The notes beneath the pieces are model-generated. The model searched no databases. It had not been told where the DNA came from and saw only the letters and a program-made list of their open reading frames with translations. Made by a program: the position numbers and the translations under genes. Shown here piece by piece: positions 1 to 7,745 of a DNA stretch of 21,243 bases. Numbering within the stretch: position 1 is the stretch's first letter; each line of letters opens with the position of its first letter. The DNA is from a virus, in the IMG/VR virus record IMGVR_UViG_3300042305_001810, positions 1 to 21,243 of that record; one strand, written 5' to 3'.

Positions 1-1160
1 CCTAAGAATTGATGAACATTAGTATTGCTTTCTATTAATTCGAGATCAGGCCCCCAGATCAAATCCATAGTGCCTCCACCAACATTATTTCCTAATATGC
101 TAGCTAATTTAGCTGTTGCTGCTTTTGTAGGAGCTATCTTGTGTTCTAGACTTCCTAATTTAAAAATTCGTATATTACTTATAGCTCCATCAAGAGCTGC
201 CATATCTGCTAATTTAAGCTTCTCATAAACTGTAATATCATCCATAATAGCATATATCATAGGATATGCCCAAGCCTGCCAATCATCTTTTTTATAATGA
301 AAAACAAGAGTCTTATTAGGATCCAACGGATAATTCTTTTTAGTTTTAGCTGCTTCTACGATTTGTTCTGGTAATTGACTAACTATATTTTTTTCAGCTT
401 CTGTTTTGGGACTATTAATAATTTTTCTTAACATAGGAGGAACTTGTAACTCATACGTTTTATTATCTACGAAGGAAGATAAAGATCCCGCACTAACATC
501 AACAAATACTGGATCAATAAAAGTATACTTCCAAGGAATTTCTCTTTTTTCTATATCTGCTATAGGAAAATCAGTAATTATAGAATCACTAGCTCCTAAT
601 GATTGATATAATTTATCTGCTACTTTTAAACTAATTTTAGCTGTTCTTCTATCTACTACTATATTACCACTTTTATATAGATTATTTAAAAATCTTTCAC
701 TACGATCTTTACCATTAATTTTTTTAAACCATTGACGATAAAATCTTTCTATTCTTTTATTTCTATGTACTAGTCTTATTCCTTGACTAGCAAAATCTCC
801 CATGAGATCAATAACGTTTTTGACCAAACCTACTCTTTGATAAATATCATCCGCTCTTCTTAGTATCGCTTTAACTTTGTTTGGAGGAGCTTCTTCTGGT
901 CTAAAATTGTAATAATCGCTTTTAGTTAATCCTGGGCGACCTCCAGTAGGACCATCTAGATTAGAAAAATCATGATAATATCTACGACCACTACCGGCGG
1001 CGGTTGCTTTATCTATTAATGTATATTCATCCAAAGAGGATGCTGTAGATTTTAAAGCCTCTTTTTTAGATTCTAAATCATCTCCCCACGTAACATAAGC
1101 ATCTTCTGGTATAGTATTGACATTATCAACAATATCTGCTTTTGTTTTATGTTTGGCCAT
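1..1160 (-). CDS. Portal-like phage head protein, C-terminus outside window
   Basis: The reading frame opens at ATG 1158-1160 on the minus strand and stays open to the window edge (about 386 codons seen), so the C-terminus is missing. Residues around 115-190 follow the usual phage portal pattern: a hydrophobic helix (GLVKNVIDLMGDFAS), then a basic stretch ending in RFYRQWFKKI, then NLYKSGNIVVDRR, which matches the 'W..+i ... lyr.Gnvvv.R' layout of portal proteins. A portal would form the dodecameric ring at the capsid vertex where terminase docks. It lies just downstream of the large terminase in the same operon, the normal position for a portal gene. The assignment rests on these motifs and on synteny. 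Another head-associated protein is possible. Confidence 0.7.
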   Translation of the reverse strand, partial: MAKHKTKADIVDNVNTIPEDAYVTWGDDLESKKEALKSTASSLDEYTLIDKATAAGSGRRYYHDFSNLDGPTGGRPGLTKSDYYNFRPEEAPPNKVKAILRRADDIYQRVGLVKNVIDLMGDFASQGIRLVHRNKRIERFYRQWFKKINGKDRSERFLNNLYKSGNIVVDRRTAKISLKVADKLYQSLGASDSIITDFPIADIEKREIPWKYTFIDPVFVDVSAGSLSSFVDNKTYELQVPPMLRKIINSPKTEAEKNIVSQLPEQIVEAAKTKKNYPLDPNKTLVFHYKKDDWQAWAYPMIYAIMDDITVYEKLKLADMAALDGAISNIRIFKLGSLEHKIAPTKAATAKLASILGNNVGGGTMDLIWGPDLELIESNTNVHQFL

Positions 1161-1217
1161 ATTAATTAATAGTATTGGAGTAGTATTGTAAAAGAATTAT
1201 AGTATTAAAATACACAA

Positions 1218-3245
1218 TTATCTATAAATTCCGGTATAAATATCATCATTAGCCATATTAACAAACCACTCAGGTCCTTTATACAATTTTTGATCATTAT
1301 TATTTACTGCATCACGAGCATCAGATCCTATAATATCATATTCAATTGGTTTTAGTGATCGAGCAATGCTTCTTGCTATCATATTAGCTATTAATAAAGA
1401 ACTATATCTATCTTTTCGCAATTTGCCTTTTCTATGTCCTGATCCTTTAGTATCTGGAGTATCCCATCTGTCTCTTGCATTTGCACTATTACTGGTTTGA
1501 CTCATAACTATAGTGGTTAATTCATTCTTAAGTTCTTCTATTTCTAAAATACATTCACTTAAGCTGTCATATAAAGGATTTAAATCTGATTCTAATATAT
1601 TTTTACCTTCCATTTCCATTGCTAATCCTAGAGTTAAATTATCAAATCTAGGGAATAGTAATACTTTATCTTCAAAATCTTTTCTCATTCCATGATTAGC
1701 TTGTGCTGTCCATTCGGCTTTGGCGAACTGTATTAATTCTAGAATATGCAATCCTTGCTGAGAATCAGTATCCTTAGATTTGTCATAATCTATAATTGGC
1801 CAAATTAATTGTTCTCCTGGTTCTACTTTTGAAGGATCATGCAAAGCTTCTTCTATAGCAACTCCTCCTCCCTGAGCATCCATTCCTATCCTGATAGGAG
1901 TAAAAGTTTTCATTAAATTTCTAATTTTTCTAACACAAAAACCATAGAAATCATGCTCGTTAATTAATCCAGTTTTTTGTCTTTCTTTAAAATTAGAACG
2001 ATTAGTAGTCCAGCAATAAACTATTCTTGAGTGAGATTGATTAACCTCTAATATTACAATACTAAAATTATCTTGTTCACTAGCCGGATCTATTCCATAG
2101 ATGTATTGCTTATTTGGATCTCCTTTAATTGTGGCATCAAAATTTATTTGCTCATTGTTTATCACGATAGGATTATTAGAAATAACACAACTCTCAATTA
2201 AACTTCTACGAAAAAAACCTTCGCTATCTTTAACGAAAGTTGCTCCATATTCCATATTATATATGCCTGCATGAATAGTGGCTTTAGCTCGACTAACTTG
2301 CTTATCATCCATAAAACCTTTTGGAATTAATTCATAGGGAATACGTATAATGCTGTAGTCTTTCCAATTAAAATTAGGAGGAATTTCTCCTTTAAAAACT
2401 TCATTTAATATTCTTTCATCTCCTTTGCTTTCTATAATACTTTTATATCTTTTCCAATAGCTAGCAAAATGTTTAAAATCATAATCTGCTGTACCGCTAA
2501 TAACAGCCTGATTACCCATTTTTTTATTTAGTGTGTCAAGCTCATTATTCCAAACTCCAGCATCTATCATAGCTTGTCTTTTAGCCGCTTCTTTTACATT
2601 AGAAATAGGACTAGCACTAACAGCTGCGAATCCAGAAACCACTGTTTCATAAATATCTGGACTAATACTAGAAAATTCGTCTGCTAAAATAATATGCGCT
2701 CTAAGACCTCTAATTTTTTCACCAGTACCCATAGGAATAGCAATAGCCCAGCTATCTCCTAATCTCATTGTGCATCTATCTACATCTCTTCTAGGACCGT
2801 CTTCATTTCCACTAAAGATACTGCGTAAAATAGGACTATTACGCCACATAGTTTCCATATATTCAAAAATAATTTTACTTTGTCTAAAAGCTGAACCAAC
2901 AATAACAACCTTGGTTCCCGGATAAAAAGAACATTTAAGTATAGCATATAATGCTAAACTAAAACTTTTACTAAAACCGCGACTACCTATAAGCATTGGA
3001 AAAGGAGTATTCCATATCTCTTGTAAAACTGCTATTTGTATGGGATGTAATTCAATATTAAATAAAATTTTACATGTACTACCTAAATACCTTGGATTTC
3101 TTAGCACTTTAATAAGATGTAAATCTGGATTTTCTATTTCTTTTTCATTTCTATGAATCATGGGGTTATGAGTCAAAACAAGTTCAGATAAATCCCCTAA
3201 CCCTAACCATGCATCATCAAAAGGCGTAAGTATTTTTGTATCCAT
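1218..3245 (-). CDS. Terminase large subunit (packaging ATPase/nuclease)
   Basis: This 675-aa protein has the two-domain layout of large terminases, which drive ATP-dependent DNA packaging and cut concatemers at the portal. The N-terminal ATPase shows a deviant Walker A (GSRGFSKS, residues 87-94), a Walker B (IILADE, 185-190) and the coupling motif SGT (250-252). The C-terminal RNase H-like nuclease shows its first Asp in YGIDPA (D386) and a second in GMDAQGGG (D456). The third metal ligand is probably in the DSLSE segment near 560-565. Length and motif order are normal for the family. The gene begins 1 bp after the ERCC4-type nuclease gene and is followed by the portal-like gene, so it sits in a single packaging operon. 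The identification is firm. Confidence 0.93.
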   Translation of the reverse strand: MDTKILTPFDDAWLGLGDLSELVLTHNPMIHRNEKEIENPDLHLIKVLRNPRYLGSTCKILFNIELHPIQIAVLQEIWNTPFPMLIGSRGFSKSFSLALYAILKCSFYPGTKVVIVGSAFRQSKIIFEYMETMWRNSPILRSIFSGNEDGPRRDVDRCTMRLGDSWAIAIPMGTGEKIRGLRAHIILADEFSSISPDIYETVVSGFAAVSASPISNVKEAAKRQAMIDAGVWNNELDTLNKKMGNQAVISGTADYDFKHFASYWKRYKSIIESKGDERILNEVFKGEIPPNFNWKDYSIIRIPYELIPKGFMDDKQVSRAKATIHAGIYNMEYGATFVKDSEGFFRRSLIESCVISNNPIVINNEQINFDATIKGDPNKQYIYGIDPASEQDNFSIVILEVNQSHSRIVYCWTTNRSNFKERQKTGLINEHDFYGFCVRKIRNLMKTFTPIRIGMDAQGGGVAIEEALHDPSKVEPGEQLIWPIIDYDKSKDTDSQQGLHILELIQFAKAEWTAQANHGMRKDFEDKVLLFPRFDNLTLGLAMEMEGKNILESDLNPLYDSLSECILEIEELKNELTTIVMSQTSNSANARDRWDTPDTKGSGHRKGKLRKDRYSSLLIANMIARSIARSLKPIEYDIIGSDARDAVNNNDQKLYKGPEWFVNMANDDIYTGIYR

Positions 3246-3246
3246 A

Positions 3247-3741
3247 TTAATTTTCCGATTGATTCTGGTTATTTTTTATGTTTTGTTTTTCTATATAATA
3301 AATTTTCTTAAAAATATATTCTGCCATTTTTTCAGCATCTGATGCATTACCACAAAAATATACAATAATATTATGATTAAGTTGTAATTCTAAAAGATTT
3401 TTCAAAAGAAAAGCTGGAGATATTTTAATTTTATCCCACATTCTTTTAGGAACAGTACTTCCAATAGGATAAATAAGAACATCTTCAAGACTAAATTCAA
3501 GTAATAAAAATGAATATTTAAGCTGACTCATTCGTATCACAACATCTTTAAATCTTGATTCAATAATATTATTAGCAAATTCACTAATACTTTTTTTACG
3601 CTCTATACATAAAAGATGCTGAAGTCCTTCTATACTATAATCTCCAGTATCTAATTTTTTATTAGCTACGGCAAAATTATCAAAACTCCACGGTTGTTGT
3701 TCTCTAGTATCAACAATAATAGTAAAATCAGGATTTTTCAT
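3247..3741 (-). CDS. ERCC4/XPF-type nuclease domain protein
   Basis: This 164-aa protein carries the XPF/ERCC4 nuclease signature: IIVDTREQQPW (D11, R13, E14), then LDTGDYSI (residues 31-37), then CIERKKSISEF (E47-R48-K49). These correspond to the metal-binding 'D..E ... GDY ... ERK' core. Family members cleave branched or flapped DNA. In phages, stand-alone ERCC4 domains are usually linked to recombination or to processing of replication intermediates. The usual 'ERKxxxD' acidic residue appears as Glu or is shifted (ERKKSISE), a small departure. The gene overlaps the HNH gene upstream by 14 bp and abuts terminase downstream, so it is probably co-expressed with the packaging genes. Confidence 0.85.
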   Translation of the reverse strand: MKNPDFTIIVDTREQQPWSFDNFAVANKKLDTGDYSIEGLQHLLCIERKKSISEFANNIIESRFKDVVIRMSQLKYSFLLLEFSLEDVLIYPIGSTVPKRMWDKIKISPAFLLKNLLELQLNHNIIVYFCGNASDAEKMAEYIFKKIYYIEKQNIKNNQNQSEN

Positions 3742-4003
3742 TAGCTTTATCTGATAAAATCTTTAAAAATATTGATGAATATATACTTTCTAGTCCAGTA
3801 ATCATTTTATGATGTTTATGACATAATGTGATACCATTTGAAACCAAATATCTTAATCCTGGATTATCAGCCCATTTTAGTATATGATGAGCATTTAATT
3901 TTTTAGATTGATCGCAATATGGCCACTGACACTTCCAATTATCTCTGGTATAAACTTGTAGTCTCCATTTTTTATAAATAGGATCATTATAGTTTCTTTT
4001 CAT
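3728..4003 (-). CDS. HNH endonuclease
   Basis: This 91-aa protein is a compact HNH nuclease. It has VYTRDNWKC (C25), a second Cys at 30, the catalytic AHHI (H39-H40), a central N within ADNPGL, and LCHKHH (C61, H64-H65), i.e. the ββα-metal fold stabilised by four Cys-type ligands. HNH proteins next to large terminases support packaging-site cleavage in several tailed phages. A homing-type nuclease is the alternative. The gene overlaps gmd by 17 bp upstream and the ERCC4 gene by 14 bp downstream. Its stop codon is TGA, which argues that TGA is not reassigned in this region. Confidence 0.87.
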   Translation of the reverse strand: MKRNYNDPIYKKWRLQVYTRDNWKCQWPYCDQSKKLNAHHILKWADNPGLRYLVSNGITLCHKHHKMITGLESIYSSIFLKILSDKANEKS

Positions 4004-4991
4004 TTTGATAATAACTAATATCGCTAGTTACCATTTCTTTTACTAGTTGATCAAATGATATTTTAGGCTTCCATCCAAGATTATTTAATGCTTTGGAACT
4101 ATCTCCCTTAAGATAATTAACTTCGCATGGTCTATAGAACTCAGGATCAATATACACATAATCTTTATAATTTAAGCCGATTAATCCAAATGATCTATTT
4201 AAAAAATCCTCTACAGTATATGATATGCCTGTGCTAATAACATAATCATCAGCAATACTGCTATCTAGCATAAGAAACATAGCTTCTACATAATCTTTAG
4301 CATGACCCCAATCTCTACTAGCAGATAAATTACCTAAATGTAATTTTTGATTATTATGCAGTAAGTTGTTGGATAATTGGCCTATATATTTGGTAATTTT
4401 TCGTGTAACAAAATTTTCTCCTCGTCGTGAACTTTCATGGTTAAATAATATACCAGAGCATGAGAATAAATTATAGGCTTCACGATAAATTTGAACTAAT
4501 CTATGGGATGCTAATTTGGCAATAGCGTATGGACTTTGAGGTAAAAATGATGTATTTTCATTTTGAAATTTTTGTCCATTAATTTCAGTATAATTACTAC
4601 CAAACATTTCGCTGGTGCTAGCTTGATAAAATTTAGTCTGTGGACTATCTTGTTTTATAGCTTCTAATAAATTAATAACTCCTATAGTATCAATTTGGAA
4701 TGTTGTGGATGGTTGTTTAAAGCTGGTTCCAACATGACTTTGGGCGGCTAAATTATATAAATGATCTGGCTGATATTTTCTGAGTATATTACTACATCCC
4801 GACGGATCTGTAATATCAAATTCTTCTAAAGTTAAATTTGGATGATTTAGAATATGTTTAATTCTACCTGTTGTATCTGTGCTGGATCTTCTATATAATC
4901 CTATAACCTTATATTCTTTTTCTAGGAGTAATTCGGCCAAATAACTACCATCTTGTCCGGTAATTCCTGTTATAACTGCTGTTTTAGTCAT
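3987..4991 (-). CDS. gmd: GDP-mannose 4,6-dehydratase
   Basis: This 334-aa protein belongs to the extended short-chain dehydrogenase family. It converts GDP-D-mannose to GDP-4-keto-6-deoxy-D-mannose, the precursor of GDP-fucose, GDP-rhamnose and related sugars. Visible features are the NADP-binding GITGQDG (residues 9-15), YRRSS (33-37), NLAAQSHVGTSF (80-91), the TSEMFG block (126-131), the catalytic YAIAK (Y155, K159) and the RDWGHAKDYV substrate segment. Length is close to that of cellular Gmd. The gene starts 4 bp after the stop of the HTH/coiled-coil gene and overlaps the HNH gene, so it is translated as part of the packaging operon. No partner enzyme (fucose synthase, rhamnose reductase or glycosyltransferase) is visible in the window. 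Confidence 0.95.
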   Translation of the reverse strand: MTKTAVITGITGQDGSYLAELLLEKEYKVIGLYRRSSTDTTGRIKHILNHPNLTLEEFDITDPSGCSNILRKYQPDHLYNLAAQSHVGTSFKQPSTTFQIDTIGVINLLEAIKQDSPQTKFYQASTSEMFGSNYTEINGQKFQNENTSFLPQSPYAIAKLASHRLVQIYREAYNLFSCSGILFNHESSRRGENFVTRKITKYIGQLSNNLLHNNQKLHLGNLSASRDWGHAKDYVEAMFLMLDSSIADDYVISTGISYTVEDFLNRSFGLIGLNYKDYVYIDPEFYRPCEVNYLKGDSSKALNNLGWKPKISFDQLVKEMVTSDISYYQNEKKL

Positions 4992-4995
4992 AAAA

Positions 4996-5808
4996 TTATT
5001 CTACAGTATCTGGGGTTAAAAATGGTTTGTCTTGAGTATTATCAACATAAGTATGATAATTACTAAGTTTATTTTTATATTTTTCTGTGGCTAATGCTAA
5101 AATTTCCATTTCTCTTCCTTCTTTTTCTCTTATTTGTTCGTCTTCTAGCATGCGTATTAATCCTATCCAACTACTTTTACCGTCCTCTATTCTTTTGATT
5201 CTTTGTTCTCTGGTTGCTTTAAGATCTTTACTTATCTTTTGTTGCTCATTAAGTAGCTTTGTATACTCATTTGTATAATTAGCTATACTATTACGAGCGA
5301 AACTTAGCTGGGTTTCTAGATTAGCTAATTTAGGAATATCTCTTTGATCTTCTGATTTCTCGTATTCTTTATCTACTAAGCGTTGTAGTTTTTCGGTTTC
5401 TGCTATGTGTCGTTTTCTTTCTTTCATGCTACGATTAATAAGAATATCAATAGTAATAAATTGTTTAATTTGTAATTCTTCAGCAGGAAGAACGTCCTCT
5501 CTGAACTGTTTGATAAGTCCTATCCATGTATCTTCAAAGTATTTTAGTTCTCCACTATCTTCATCAAATTGTTTTTTTATTTCGGGCCAAAATGTTTTAC
5601 TGTATAATTTTTGTCGTAAAATTTCATTATCTTTTAACTCTTGACTATTGTCTATAATTGTTAAATTATTTTCTTTAATATATCTTTTAATAGGATCAAG
5701 ATTTCTATTGAGCTGATCAGCAATTTGCTCTATAGTTAAAGATCCATAACTATCTCTAATAAATTTTTCTTCGTCTAAGCTTAGTTGTCCTCGTTTTTTA
5801 TTTATCAT
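4996..5808 (-). CDS. HTH plus coiled-coil protein, candidate small terminase
   Basis: This 270-aa protein begins with a helix-turn-helix-like segment (residues about 10-48, core LTIEQIADQLNRNLDPIKRYIKENN). A long, charged, heptad-rich region follows from about 95 to 225 (many K, E and R, e.g. EKLQRLVDKEYEKSEDQRD), which should be coiled coil. An N-terminal DNA-binding HTH followed by an oligomerising helical region is the architecture of small terminase subunits, which recognise the packaging site. The gene lies in the same operon upstream of the large terminase, but three other genes intervene, which is unusual. It overlaps the sigma-like gene by 11 bp. The function is inferred from architecture and position only. 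Another DNA-binding structural or regulatory protein is possible. Confidence 0.6.
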   Translation of the reverse strand: MINKKRGQLSLDEEKFIRDSYGSLTIEQIADQLNRNLDPIKRYIKENNLTIIDNSQELKDNEILRQKLYSKTFWPEIKKQFDEDSGELKYFEDTWIGLIKQFREDVLPAEELQIKQFITIDILINRSMKERKRHIAETEKLQRLVDKEYEKSEDQRDIPKLANLETQLSFARNSIANYTNEYTKLLNEQQKISKDLKATREQRIKRIEDGKSSWIGLIRMLEDEQIREKEGREMEILALATEKYKNKLSNYHTYVDNTQDKPFLTPDTVE

Positions 5809-6415
5809 AACTATTAAATTTTTTCATTAAAGATTGAATATGATTTTGTAATTTAACTAATTTTTGTTTTGTGATCTTTTCTCCATGCTTTAGTCTTAGA
5901 TAAGTTTCTCTATAATCAGCATGAATATTTATATCTAAAAAATTAATTAATTCACTATTTTCGGTTAAAGCATCAAAATTAAATTTGTTAGTTATATCGT
6001 AGTCAATATAGCTAGGTTTCATGATATTTTTTTTACTGTTGTTTCTTTTTATCCATGAAGCATATAGATCACAATCATTTTTATTCTCATATTTTTCACA
6101 TTCGCTGGTGGAAACTTTGCACTTAGCATCATACAAAGGACAAGTTAGACAGGGTTTATCTGGTCTTTGATAATTATTTCTTTTGTAATTAAAGAGTCTA
6201 TTTCTAACATGTGTCCATAAAAAGTTTTCTAAAGGACGACTATGATCATATTTTTCTAAGCCTTCTAGAGCGAATATGGCCGCTTGCTGTTTCATATCAT
6301 CAATATCATGATATCCGAATCTGAATTTATATACTAACCTTTTACTAATATTATCTAATACGGTCAAAAATTCTTCTTCGGTAACTTTTTTATTTTGATT
6401 TATTTTCTTGGTCAT
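5798..6415 (-). CDS. Phage sigma-70 region-2-like transcription factor
   Basis: This 205-aa protein has a clear sigma-70 region 2 at residues about 32-82. DIDDMKQQAAIFALEGLEKYD resembles region 2.1-2.2 (core RNA polymerase contact), and ENFLWTHVRNRLFNYKRNNYQRP resembles region 2.3-2.4 (-10 recognition and melting). A five-Cys segment follows (C89, C92, C99, C106, C115) and may bind zinc. The C-terminus (about 165-200, YLRLKHGEKITKQKLVKLQ) is too short for a standard region 4. Small sigma factors of this type direct late transcription in some large phages (T4 gp55 is the classic case). Its place at the head of the structural operon fits a late-gene role. It overlaps the genes on both sides. 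Confidence 0.78.
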   Translation of the reverse strand: MTKKINQNKKVTEEEFLTVLDNISKRLVYKFRFGYHDIDDMKQQAAIFALEGLEKYDHSRPLENFLWTHVRNRLFNYKRNNYQRPDKPCLTCPLYDAKCKVSTSECEKYENKNDCDLYASWIKRNNSKKNIMKPSYIDYDITNKFNFDALTENSELINFLDINIHADYRETYLRLKHGEKITKQKLVKLQNHIQSLMKKFNSYDK

Positions 6416-6536
6416 CTAATAGTTCTGCTATGCTTTTGCCTTCCTCTAATTCTAGATCATAAGCAATATCAACTCCTGAAGCTTTTACTTCTAAGATTGA
6501 TGATATTAGATCATTTTGATTAATTTCTGGATTCAT
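6390..6536 (-). CDS. Small acidic protein, unknown function
   Basis: A 48-aa frame opens at ATG 6534-6536 (MNPEINQNDL...) and ends with TAA, overlapping the sigma-like gene by 26 bp. It is acidic and helical in character (LELEEGKSIAELLDDQENKSK). An AAGGATA-type Shine-Dalgarno sequence lies about 6 bases before the ATG. No family is recognised. As the first gene of the minus-strand operon, directly upstream of a sigma factor, it could be a co-regulator or a leader peptide. That idea comes only from position. Confidence 0.55.
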   Translation of the reverse strand: MNPEINQNDLISSILEVKASGVDIAYDLELEEGKSIAELLDDQENKSK

Positions 6537-6546
6537 AAAAATATCC

Positions 6547-6577
6547 TTGCGTAAAAAATATCAACCTTTAGTATAAT
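6547..6577 (+). promoter_or_regulatory. Plus-strand promoter of the 6620 gene
   Basis: TTGCGT (6547-6552) and a consensus TATAAT (6572-6577) are separated by 19 bp. The long spacer differs from the 16-bp class used in the right half. The TSS would lie near 6584, giving a leader of about 35 nt with AAGGAT before ATG 6620. Confidence 0.5.
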
Positions 6578-6586
6578 AGTGTTGAT
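6560..6586. promoter_or_regulatory. Inverted repeat flanking the -10 in the divergent intergenic region
   Basis: ATCAAC (6560-6565) and GTTGAT (6581-6586) are perfect 6-bp arms separated by 15 bp that contain the TATAAT. Read on the other strand, the same stretch offers TATACT facing the minus operon. A dimeric repressor bound here would cover both divergent promoters. The small DNA-binding protein encoded at 6620 is the obvious autoregulation candidate. This is inference from position. Confidence 0.4.
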
Positions 6587-6619
6587 TATTTTTCTGGCAA
6601 TGTACAAAGGATAAAAATT

Positions 6620-6850
6620 ATGGCTAATTACAAAAAATGGACAAATGCTGAATTGGATTTTCTTTCTAAGAATCATACTCTTTTGAATGATGCCGAGTTG
6701 GCTGCAAAGTTATCTAAAATGGGCGGAGAAAATGTTACTACTGCTATGGTTCGTCGTCAAAGACGAAAACTGAATATCAAGAAAAGCAGAGGTCGTCCAC
6801 CAAAGATCAAAGAAGTATCTCAACCTGTTGATGAAAATTTAACAGTGTGA
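6620..6850 (+). CDS. Small Myb/SANT-like HTH protein with AT-hook
   Basis: This 76-aa basic protein has residues 5-52 (KKWTNAELDFLSKNH ... VTTAMVRRQRRKLNI) forming a three-helix, SANT/Myb-like or sigma-region-4-like DNA-binding unit. An AT-hook-type RGRP at 57-60, preceded by KKS, follows, then an acidic tail. It is the only plus-strand gene in the left half. It has its own promoter and AAGGAT ribosome site, and ends in a strong terminator. It probably binds AT-rich DNA and may regulate the divergent structural operon. The stop is TGA. Family membership beyond the general HTH look is not certain. Confidence 0.75.
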   Translation: MANYKKWTNAELDFLSKNHTLLNDAELAAKLSKMGGENVTTAMVRRQRRKLNIKKSRGRPPKIKEVSQPVDENLTV

Positions 6851-6880
6851 TTTGGTCTAATTAGTTTATTCAAATAAAAG

Positions 6881-6908
6881 AGGAGAGTTAAATACTCTCC
6901 TTTTTTTA
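6881..6908. terminator. Bidirectional rho-independent terminator
   Basis: GGAGAGT (6882-6888) and ACTCTCC (6894-6900) form a perfect 7-bp stem with a 5-base loop, followed by TTTTTTT for plus-strand transcripts and preceded by an A-run on the other side. It lies between two convergent genes and can serve both. Confidence 0.88.
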
Positions 6909-7193
6909 TTCTTTAAATGGAATAATATGTTTTCTGGTAAAATATAAATTAATAAAAAATCCGCAAAAAGCAGATAATACATTGCTTGAGAACCCTATAT
7001 TGTAGCTGTCTAATGGGTTTATATAGAAGCTTAATAACAAGCTGATCCAAAAACTAGAACACTCATGACATAATAAAGGATCTCTAATATATGGAATTCT
7101 AGCTACTATATTTCTTAGGGGGCGACTAGCTTCAGTATCACTCCAAGCGTAACATAATCCTAAGCTAGAGAATAAATATATTATAAATATCAT
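6906..7193 (-). CDS. Small membrane protein with CxxCxxFW motif (DUF1360-like)
   Basis: This 95-aa protein has a hydrophobic N-terminus (1-15), a polar stretch with ARIPYIRDPLLCHECSSFW (C42, C45, F48, W49) and two further hydrophobic segments (about 48-58 and 70-86). The arrangement 'R.P....L.C..C..FW' at the start of a membrane helix resembles DUF1360-type phage and bacterial membrane proteins. The function of that family is unknown. The gene start overlaps the TGA of the gene upstream (TTATGATA), so translation is probably coupled. The family call is from memory of the motif, not a search. Confidence 0.65.
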   Translation of the reverse strand: MIFIIYLFSSLGLCYAWSDTEASRPLRNIVARIPYIRDPLLCHECSSFWISLLLSFYINPLDSYNIGFSSNVLSAFCGFFINLYFTRKHIIPFKE

Positions 7194-7597
7194 AAGAAAT
7201 AAACTACTAATTCATTTTCTCTTTCTACTACACTAAATGCTCGAAACATTCTGCCTTGATTAATATCTTGAGATAAAGCTTTCCAGGCTTCATCATTTTT
7301 AGGTATAATTACAATTTTACCACTATAATTATTTTGTTGTTTTAATAATTCTGCTTTATTTAATTCTATAGTTAATTCTTGTTCATTATATATATATTTA
7401 TTGAGCATGGTTGGTTCTTGTTGCAGCTTATCTGTAAAAAATTTCGTTACGCGACCTCTGCATGAACAATTAGGATTATTTTTAAAAGTTGTCAAATCTG
7501 CTAGAATTTCGGGGAAGTCTGTTTTTAATCTATCAAAAGTAGATTCATTTTTAAGTAGATATGGTAAAGCTGATGATAAATTTTGAATAGTAATCAT
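7190..7597 (-). CDS. Unknown phage protein
   Basis: The frame is open from ATG 7609, but the second ATG at 7595-7597 is preferred: GGAG lies 6 bases before it, and that site would sit inside the coding sequence if the first ATG were used. The resulting protein is about 135 aa, with an N-terminal helical part, a short CSCRGRVTKFF motif (Cys 44 and 46 in this numbering) and a C-terminal α/β part (KIVIIPKNDEAWKALSQDI). No family is recognised. The motif spacing does not suggest a complete zinc site. It is followed by the small membrane protein with a 4-bp overlap. Confidence 0.7.
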   Translation of the reverse strand: MITIQNLSSALPYLLKNESTFDRLKTDFPEILADLTTFKNNPNCSCRGRVTKFFTDKLQQEPTMLNKYIYNEQELTIELNKAELLKQQNNYSGKIVIIPKNDEAWKALSQDINQGRMFRAFSVVERENELVVYFL

Positions 7598-7630
7598 TTT
7601 ATACTCCATAAAAGTTTAACAATATAATTT

Positions 7631-7659
7631 ATATTAGTGTTTAAATTAATTATAATCAA
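7631..7659 (-). promoter_or_regulatory. Candidate minus-strand promoter for the 7190-7597 gene
   Basis: Read on the minus strand, TTGATT (complement of 7654-7659) and TAATAT (complement of 7631-7636) are spaced by 17 bp. A TSS near 7624 would give a leader of under 30 nt. The surroundings are extremely AT-rich, so chance matches are likely. Confidence 0.4.
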
Positions 7660-7745
7660 CATTTAATTTTATTAATTAATCATAACTATTTAGCTTAGAC
7701 AGATATAATTCGAGGTTCTTGGCCCGTTTCCAAAACTATCTGCTG

